Shown here: piece by piece, positions 6,273-10,121 of the stretch | How the letters are laid out: each line of letters begins with the position of its first letter | Position numbering within the stretch: the first letter of the stretch is position 1 | Origin: a bacterium | Lineage (GTDB): Bacteria > SM23-31 > JAUVVT01 | Length of the DNA stretch: 10,121 nt | Reading direction: 5' to 3' | Assembly: GCA_030616165.1 (NCBI GenBank) | Contig: JAUWXV010000130.1 | Location: 1-10,121, forward strand | Translations under genes and position numbers: made by a program | The notes under the pieces: generated by a model | What the model was told of the DNA's origin: nothing | Seen by the model: only the letters and a program-made list of their open reading frames with translations | Databases searched by the model: none

Positions 6273-8282
6273 ATGGAGAAAAAAAAGATTAAACCGTATG
6301 TTCCAGAAGAAACTACTCTGAGAGAATTTACTTTTAAGGCGATTTTCCTTGGAGTAATAATGGCGGTTTTACTCGGTGCTGCCAATGCCTACATAGGTTT
6401 GAAGGCAGGAATGACTATCGCAGCTACATTTCCCGCTGCTGTAGTGGCAATGGCTGTTTTAAGGGTATTTAGAGGTTCAGTCCTTGAGGAGAATATTGCC
6501 CGTACCACAGCCTCGGTTGGAGAGGCACTTGTTGCAGGTGCAATTTTTACTCTTCCTGCATTTCTTATTTTAGGAATATGGGAAGATTTCAACTACTGGG
6601 ATGCTACTTTGATATTGCTTATTGGTGGGATACTTGGAATTCTGTTTGTAATTTTTCTCAGAAGGACACTTGTAGAAGAAACTGACCTTCAATTTCCTGA
6701 AAGTGTAGCCTGTTCTGAAATCGTAAAATCCGGTCAGAAAGGTGAGACCGGAGCGGGATATGTATTTAAGGCTATGGGGCTTTCAGCCTTTATTGAATTG
6801 ATAAAAAATACCAGCGGATTTCAGATAATAAAAGAGTCAGTGAGTGGGTTCCGGGAGTTTTCTGCTTCGAAAATACAACTTTTAAGAGAAGGTGTTCCGT
6901 TTGGTGACTCCATGGAATTCAGAGGTGGTCTTCTTTATCAGTCACCAATCTCATCCCCTGCATTTATGGGTGTTGGTTATATTATTGGTTCTCGTCTCTC
7001 TTCGATAGTTTTTGCAGGAGGAGTATTTGCATGGTTGATTTTAATTCCGTTGATTATGTTTATCAGCGGAGAAAAGGGTCCATTTGCCAATCTTCTCAAT
7101 ATTCCAGATATTGCCGATATTGCTACACAATCCGGGAAATGGCAGGTGATTGCTGATTCAGTATGGAGGTCAGTAGTCCGTCCTATTGCTGTTGGAGCTA
7201 TGCTGATAGGAATTATCAATACATTATTTAATCTTCGAAAATCTTTATATACTGGACTGGGTGGGGTTATCAGGGATATGAGACAGATTAAATCCGATAG
7301 AGAGGGAGTATCTCGCCTGAGTTTAGACTTACCGTACAAATGGGTATTGATAGGAATTGTAGTTCTCATAATACCTATCTCCGGACTTTACTACCATTTT
7401 AGCGGAAAACTATTGGGTTCGATTATCTCTTCACTTGTAATGGTAGTGGCGGGGTTTTTATTTGCGGCAATTGCAGGCTATCTGGTAGGTGTAATTGGAA
7501 GTTCAAATAATCCTATCTCTGGCTTAACGCTTTCAACATTAATAATTGCTGCTCTTTTGATGGTTTCAATCGGTGTCACAGGCACCCCCGGAATAGCAGC
7601 GGTATTGGGAGTAGCTGCGGTTGTATGCTGTGCCTGCGGAGTTGCAGGTGATATGATGCAGGATTTGAAGATGGGGCAAATTTTAGGGGGTACTCCATGG
7701 AAGATGGAAATCGCTGAAATTATTGGCGTGGTTCTTACGTCATTTGTGTTAATATTTCCAATGGCAATACTCCACCAGGCAGATATAAAGATAGGTGGTA
7801 TGGGAATAGGTGGAACATCACTCCCTGCGCCGCAGGCTGGACTTATGGCTATGCTTTCAAAAGGTATTGTAGGGGGTGAAATGGCTTGGTCTCTGGTTTT
7901 TGTGGGAATGATGTTTTGTATAGGTTTGATTCTTTTAAAGGCACCTTCTCCGATGATAATTGCTGTGGGAATGTATCTCCCGTTTAAAATGACATCTGTA
8001 ATATTTGTAGGTGGTGTAATTAAGTTTATTTTTGACAAGTTAATGGAAAGGAAAAAGTTTTCAGAAAAATTAAAAGAAAAGGCTACAAATATTGGGATAT
8101 TGATAGCATCGGGTCTTATTGCGGGGGAGGCTCTTACTGGCGTGCTTCTGGCTGTTCTTGTGATTCGTGATATACAACTTCCTATTATCAGTCAAAATCC
8201 ATGGCTGGGTCTTGTTATTTTTGGATTAATTGCTTATATTTTAGTTAGAATTCCATACAGAGCGGTTTTAAGGGAATCATAA
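6273..8282 (+). CDS. Oligopeptide transporter (OPT) family membrane protein
   Basis: This belongs to the prokaryotic branch of the OPT family, proton-coupled carriers of oligopeptides or, in the YSL-like branch, metal chelates. The substrate here cannot be read from sequence. It has 669 residues with around 14-16 hydrophobic segments through the whole length, a usual family size. Diagnostic motifs are NAYIGLKAGMTIAATFPAA (38-56), an early cytoplasmic stretch LQFPESVACSEIVKSGQKGE (about 138-157), and GSSNNPISG (409-417). GVAGDMMQDLKMG and GTPWKME follow further on, and both are also family-typical. The ATG at 6273 has GGAG six bases upstream. It stands alone on the plus strand, divergent from ecfT. 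G+C is visibly higher than in the neighbouring genes, in part because glycine and alanine codons dominate; acquisition by transfer is possible but not shown. Confidence 0.94.
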   Translation: MEKKKIKPYVPEETTLREFTFKAIFLGVIMAVLLGAANAYIGLKAGMTIAATFPAAVVAMAVLRVFRGSVLEENIARTTASVGEALVAGAIFTLPAFLILGIWEDFNYWDATLILLIGGILGILFVIFLRRTLVEETDLQFPESVACSEIVKSGQKGETGAGYVFKAMGLSAFIELIKNTSGFQIIKESVSGFREFSASKIQLLREGVPFGDSMEFRGGLLYQSPISSPAFMGVGYIIGSRLSSIVFAGGVFAWLILIPLIMFISGEKGPFANLLNIPDIADIATQSGKWQVIADSVWRSVVRPIAVGAMLIGIINTLFNLRKSLYTGLGGVIRDMRQIKSDREGVSRLSLDLPYKWVLIGIVVLIIPISGLYYHFSGKLLGSIISSLVMVVAGFLFAAIAGYLVGVIGSSNNPISGLTLSTLIIAALLMVSIGVTGTPGIAAVLGVAAVVCCACGVAGDMMQDLKMGQILGGTPWKMEIAEIIGVVLTSFVLIFPMAILHQADIKIGGMGIGGTSLPAPQAGLMAMLSKGIVGGEMAWSLVFVGMMFCIGLILLKAPSPMIIAVGMYLPFKMTSVIFVGGVIKFIFDKLMERKKFSEKLKEKATNIGILIASGLIAGEALTGVLLAVLVIRDIQLPIISQNPWLGLVIFGLIAYILVRIPYRAVLRES

Positions 8283-8287
8283 AAAAT

Positions 8288-8351
8288 AAACCGCAGAGGC
8301 GCGGAGACGAAAAGATAAAATTTTTTATAATTCTCTGCGTCTAAACGGTTT
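8288..8351. repeat. Degenerate long palindrome after opt (CCGCAGAGGCGCGGAGACG family)
   Basis: The left arm begins AAACCGCAGAGGCGCGGAG (8288-8306) and runs to 8309. The right side has CTCTGCGTCT (8333-8342) and CGGTTT (8346-8351). Outer bases AAACCG/CGGTTT pair, as do GCAGAG/CTCTGC or, alternatively, AGACG/CGTCT. From memory, an intact form has a right arm complementary to the whole left arm, so about 11 bases look lost from the right arm here. It starts six bases after the opt stop. No T-run follows, so an intrinsic terminator is doubtful, but a stabilising 3' hairpin is possible. Confidence 0.6.
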
Positions 8352-8378
8352 GAAAATAAATTCATGGTATGTTTTTAT

Positions 8379-8403
8379 GTAGGGGCTTAATATATTAAGC
8401 CCC
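8379..8403 (+). repeat. GTAG-headed REP palindrome, copy 2 (CTTAAT stem)
   Basis: GTAG at 8379-8382 overlaps a perfect 22-bp palindrome at 8382-8403 (GGGGCTTAATA and its complement). The stem differs from the ecfT copy by a paired change (CTTGAT/ATCAAG to CTTAAT/ATTAAG), so pairing is kept. Confidence 0.8.
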
Positions 8404-8423
8404 GATTGTATGAATCTCATTTT

Positions 8424-8449
8424 GTAGGGGCAGACCTGTGTGTCTGCCC
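8424..8449 (+). repeat. GTAG-headed REP palindrome, copy 3 (AGAC stem)
   Basis: GTAG (8424-8427), GGGCAGAC (8428-8435), a six-base loop CTGTGT, and GTCTGCCC (8442-8449). Together with flanks, bases 8416-8450 are identical over 35 bp to 8760-8794 inside the RAYT remnant. Confidence 0.85.
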
Positions 8450-8735
8450 ATATCTATAAATTAAACATCAAAATAAAAATTATAATTTTCAGTAATGATA
8501 AAATAAGAATGAAAAAAATAGAAGGAAGTCCCTTAGATTGCCAGGATATGATTATACACAAAATGGAGCGTATTTTATTACAATTTGTACACATAAAAGG
8601 GAATTGCTTTTAGAATCAGAAAAAGCGAAAAGTATGATTACTACATTCTGGCACAAATTACCAAAAAAATTTTCACATATTATTATTGACAAATTTGTAA
8701 TAATGCCCAATCATATTCATGGAATCATGTTTATT

Positions 8736-8760
8736 GTAGGGGCAGACCTGTGTGTCTGCC
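8736..8760 (+). repeat. GTAG-headed REP palindrome, copy 4, inside the RAYT remnant
   Basis: Matches copy 3 over 25 bases from GTAG to CTGCC and then continues with T instead of C. It is read in the RAYT frame as VGADLCVC, directly after MPNHIHGIMFI. Confidence 0.88.
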
Positions 8761-8767
8761 TCATTTT

Positions 8768-8793
8768 GTAGGGGCAGACCTGTGTGTCTGCCC
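8768..8793 (+). repeat. GTAG-headed REP palindrome, copy 5, inside the RAYT remnant
   Basis: Identical to copy 3 over the full 26-bp unit, and with flanks (8760-8794) over 35 bp. Its first bases supply the TAG (8769-8771) that closes the N-terminal RAYT fragment. It is separated from copy 4 by the seven bases TCATTTT. Confidence 0.88.
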
Positions 8794-8959
8794 ACTATTA
8801 TGAACATATCATTCGAAAAGAAAAAGAATTGCATGAAATAAGAAAATATATTCAAGAAAATACTATAAAATGGGAATTGGATAAAGATAATCCCATAAAT
8901 TGGAATAGTGGTGAACATGGGGATTTGCCCTAACATTTAAAAGAAATCAGAAATAAATT

Positions 8960-9010
8960 TAAAGTTTCTTTGGTTACTTTCTTTTCCAAAGAAAGTAACA
9001 AGAAACTTTA
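8960..9010. repeat. 51-bp two-part palindrome after the RAYT remnant
   Basis: The outer arms are TAAAGTTTCTT (8960-8970) and AAGAAACTTTA (9000-9010). The inner arms are GTTACTTTCTTT (8973-8984) and AAAGAAAGTAAC (8988-8999). Only a two-base TG bulge and a three-base centre interrupt 23 paired bases. The left 15 bases recur at 3650-3664. Eight T residues follow at 9017-9024, so on the plus strand this could work as an intrinsic terminator between the RAYT remnant and the Nudix gene. Confidence 0.85.
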
Positions 9011-9047
9011 TTTGCCTTTTTTTTGTTAATAAAGTAGAAAATAAAAA

Positions 9048-9509
9048 ATGGTAGAAGAATACATAAAGTGTCCTGAATGTGGGGCGAAGATTGAAAAATT
9101 CAGGAATCCTATACCCACTGTTGATATAATAATAGAAATGTGGGAAAATGATAGATATAAAGGAATAGTATTAATATTCAGAAAAAATATTCCTAAAAAA
9201 TGGGCAATACCGGGGGGTTTTGTTGATTATGGAGAGACTCTGGAAGAAACTGCATTAAGGGAAGCAAAGGAGGAAACAGGATTAGAAGTAAAAAATCTGA
9301 AGCAGTTTAAAGCATACTCTGCCCCAGAAAGAGACCCCCGCACGCATACAATTTCAAATGTATTTATTGCTCAGGCTGAGGGGATGCATACTGCAGGGGA
9401 CGATGCAGAAAAAATTGAAATTTTTACCGAGAATAATATCCCTGAAGATATTGCTTTTGACCATAGAGAGATATTGAGGGGTTATTTTATGAGTAAAAAT
9501 AAATCTTAA
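9048..9509 (+). CDS. Nudix hydrolase, ADP-ribose pyrophosphatase-like
   Basis: Nudix hydrolases cleave nucleoside diphosphates linked to another moiety; the substrate here is unknown. The 153 residues carry a complete Nudix box, GX5EX7REUXEEXGU, at 57-79: Gly57, Glu63, then REAKEETGL (71-79), with the metal-binding glutamates Glu75 and Glu76. [12 protein letters not shown] (95-106) resembles the RDPRGHT-type segment of ADP-ribose pyrophosphatase relatives and of Nudix regulators. The N-terminus has CPECG (8-12), a single CxxC knuckle rather than the two-pair zinc ribbon of NudC-type enzymes. The ATG at 9048 has only a weak A-rich leader. It starts 37 bases after the 51-bp palindrome and is followed by a gene-free region, so it is probably transcribed alone. 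No DNA-binding domain is present, which argues against an NrtR regulator. Confidence 0.92.
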   Translation: MVEEYIKCPECGAKIEKFRNPIPTVDIIIEMWENDRYKGIVLIFRKNIPKKWAIPGGFVDYGETLEETALREAKEETGLEVKNLKQFKAYSAPERDPRTHTISNVFIAQAEGMHTAGDDAEKIEIFTENNIPEDIAFDHREILRGYFMSKNKS

Positions 9510-9525
9510 AAAAATTTTATTACAG

Positions 9526-9809
9526 AACTTTTGTAAATTTTTATTAGCATACTTTAAAATTATTACAGTGCATCTGTCATCCTGAATTCTGTGCTGAACT
9601 TAATTCAGTATTATTTCAGGATCTATTTATTTCAGCATCTAAATAATCAAGAAAACAATAGATTCTGAAGATCCTGAACCCTGTGCTGAACTTGATTCAG
9701 TATTGTTTCAGGATCAGAATGACAGGGCTATATTTTATTTAGTTTTAATGGCTTTAAAATAGCATAAAAATATCAAAATATTATGCATTTTTGAAAATTT
9801 ACAAAAGTT
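9526..9809. repeat. Perfect 16-bp inverted repeat framing a 284-bp segment (MITE-like)
   Basis: AACTTTTGTAAATTTT (9526-9541) is the exact reverse complement of AAAATTTACAAAAGTT (9794-9809). The segment between them contains the 152-bp palindromic repeat block and no ORF. I see no clear target-site duplication outside the arms, so a miniature mobile element is only a suggestion. Confidence 0.5.
9574..9725. repeat. Duplicated 45-bp palindromic repeat (ATCCTGAA...TTCAGGAT family)
   Basis: Two units, 9579-9623 and 9671-9715, match at 41 of 45 positions and start 92 bp apart. Each is self-complementary: ATCCTGAA at the start pairs with TTCAGGAT or its near form at the end, and an inner CTGAA pairs with TTCAG. 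The outermost CTGTCAT (9574-9580) and ATGACAG (9719-9725) form a further inverted pair, so the block as a whole has inverted ends. I recall similar CCTGAA/TTCAGG repeats between genes of many environmental bacteria. Confidence 0.75.
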
Positions 9810-10121
9810 TAAATATTATATAAAAAACAAAAATTACGTCTATTTATGTGTTGTTCAGGAAATACAATAATTATATATGTTTACTCCATCACTAACAGTA
9901 ATATTTTAATAAATCATTAACAGCAGTAAAAAAGTTCTTGTTTTTACGAATATTTATTGTTATATTTATAGTGTGGTATTATTAAAAATAACAATCAGAA
10001 ACTTGTTTATATTTCGATGAACTCTAAAAAATTAACCTTTAGAATGAATTGTTAATAAAACTTTACTTTTTTATCCAAAAAGTCAATATTTATGTCGGTG
10101 GGAAAATTTTATCATATTGAT

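Larger units (their letters stand above)
8509..8933 (+). pseudogene. Degraded REP-associated tyrosine transposase (RAYT, Y1_Tnp/HUH superfamily)
   Basis: RAYTs are single-copy HUH-type transposases that recognise REP hairpins. The N-terminal half survives in one frame from about 8517: NRRKSLRLPGYDYTQNGAYF and on to FVIMPNHIHGI, with the metal-binding HIH at 8712-8720. The C-terminal part survives in the same frame from about 8796: YYEHIIRKEKELHEIRKYI, then KWELDKDNPINW, ending at TAA 8931-8933. The catalytic Tyr should lie in this C-terminal helix. Between them, where related proteins carry about 50-80 residues leading to a WQRNYYEHII-type block, stand two REP copies; the second contributes an in-frame TAG (8769-8771). 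The only sensible ATG (8509) is out of frame, consistent with loss of one A from a poly-A run. A TTG at 8538 could still initiate a 77-residue fragment. An active protein is very unlikely. Confidence 0.85.
9510..10121. other. Gene-free AT-rich region with repeat elements
   Basis: No ORF with coding character is visible on either strand over 612 bp. The left half holds the two 45-bp palindromic repeats and the framing inverted repeat described separately. From about 9816 to the end I see only AT-rich sequence, with weak short motifs such as ATTAAC/GTTAAT at 10031-10056. No tRNA, terminator with a T-run, or partial gene at the right edge can be supported. Confidence 0.6.

Noticed and set aside
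6977-7369. Minus-strand 130-codon ORF inside opt
   Set aside because: Antisense shadow of the OPT gene with no domain features.
7478-8038. Minus-strand 186-codon ORF inside opt
   Set aside because: It is antisense to a strongly conserved OPT region and its isoleucine/proline/threonine-rich translation is typical of an antisense shadow.
8288-8351. Intrinsic terminator of opt
   Set aside because: Pairing is broken and the sequence after it has no T-tract; it matches a dispersed repeat type instead.
8379-8793. CRISPR array from the repeated GTAG units
   Set aside because: Spacing between units is irregular (19, 286 and 7 bases), there are no uniform spacers, the stems vary, and two units lie inside a transposase gene. 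REP elements explain them better.
8673-8936. Minus-strand 87-codon ORF across the RAYT remnant
   Set aside because: It is antisense to clear RAYT protein similarity and runs through the palindromes, and its translation shows no recognisable motif.
9048-9509. NrtR-type transcription regulator
   Set aside because: The Nudix box is intact and there is no C-terminal winged-helix domain in 153 residues.

Overview
The window comes from an AT-rich bacterial chromosome. Coding regions look roughly 30-35 % G+C by eye, with the opt gene clearly higher. All recognisable genes are bacterial housekeeping or transport types (PurB, PurC, short-type Psd, TruA, EcfT, DegP-type protease). The many short palindromic repeats between genes resemble those of environmental, largely uncultured bacterial lineages. 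I cannot name the phylum from this sequence. I found no tRNA, rRNA, CRISPR array or riboswitch.

Bases 1-6019 hold seven genes, all on the minus strand. In transcription order they are ecfT, truA, a transaldolase/FSA-family gene, a DegP/HtrA-type protease, purB, purC and the 5' part of psd, which runs off the left edge. Two tight blocks stand out: truA-tal (24 bp gap) and htrA-purB-purC-psd (gaps of about 11, 62 and 1 bp). purB and purC both start at TTG with visible ribosome binding sites. The products serve de novo purine synthesis (PurB, PurC), phosphatidylethanolamine synthesis (Psd), envelope proteolysis (HtrA), the non-oxidative pentose phosphate pathway (transaldolase), tRNA modification (TruA) and vitamin or metal uptake (EcfT).

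Bases 6020-6272 are a very AT-rich divergent intergenic region with a plausible promoter for each side. Bases 6273-8282 encode a 669-residue oligopeptide transporter (OPT) family protein on the plus strand.

Bases 8283-9047 are the most interesting part: a REP/RAYT locus. A degraded REP-associated tyrosine transposase gene carries two copies of a GTAG-headed palindrome in its middle, exactly where its central domain is missing. Two more copies lie just upstream, and a fifth sits 3 kb away at the 3' end of ecfT. All five are in the same orientation. Their stems differ in sequence but stay self-complementary, as expected of REP elements recognised as hairpins by a RAYT. A second, unrelated 51-bp palindrome follows the RAYT remnant and has a shortened relative abutting the transaldolase stop codon.

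Bases 9048-9509 encode a Nudix hydrolase. Bases 9510-10121 have no gene. They hold a duplicated 45-bp palindromic repeat framed by a perfect 16-bp inverted repeat, then featureless AT-rich sequence.
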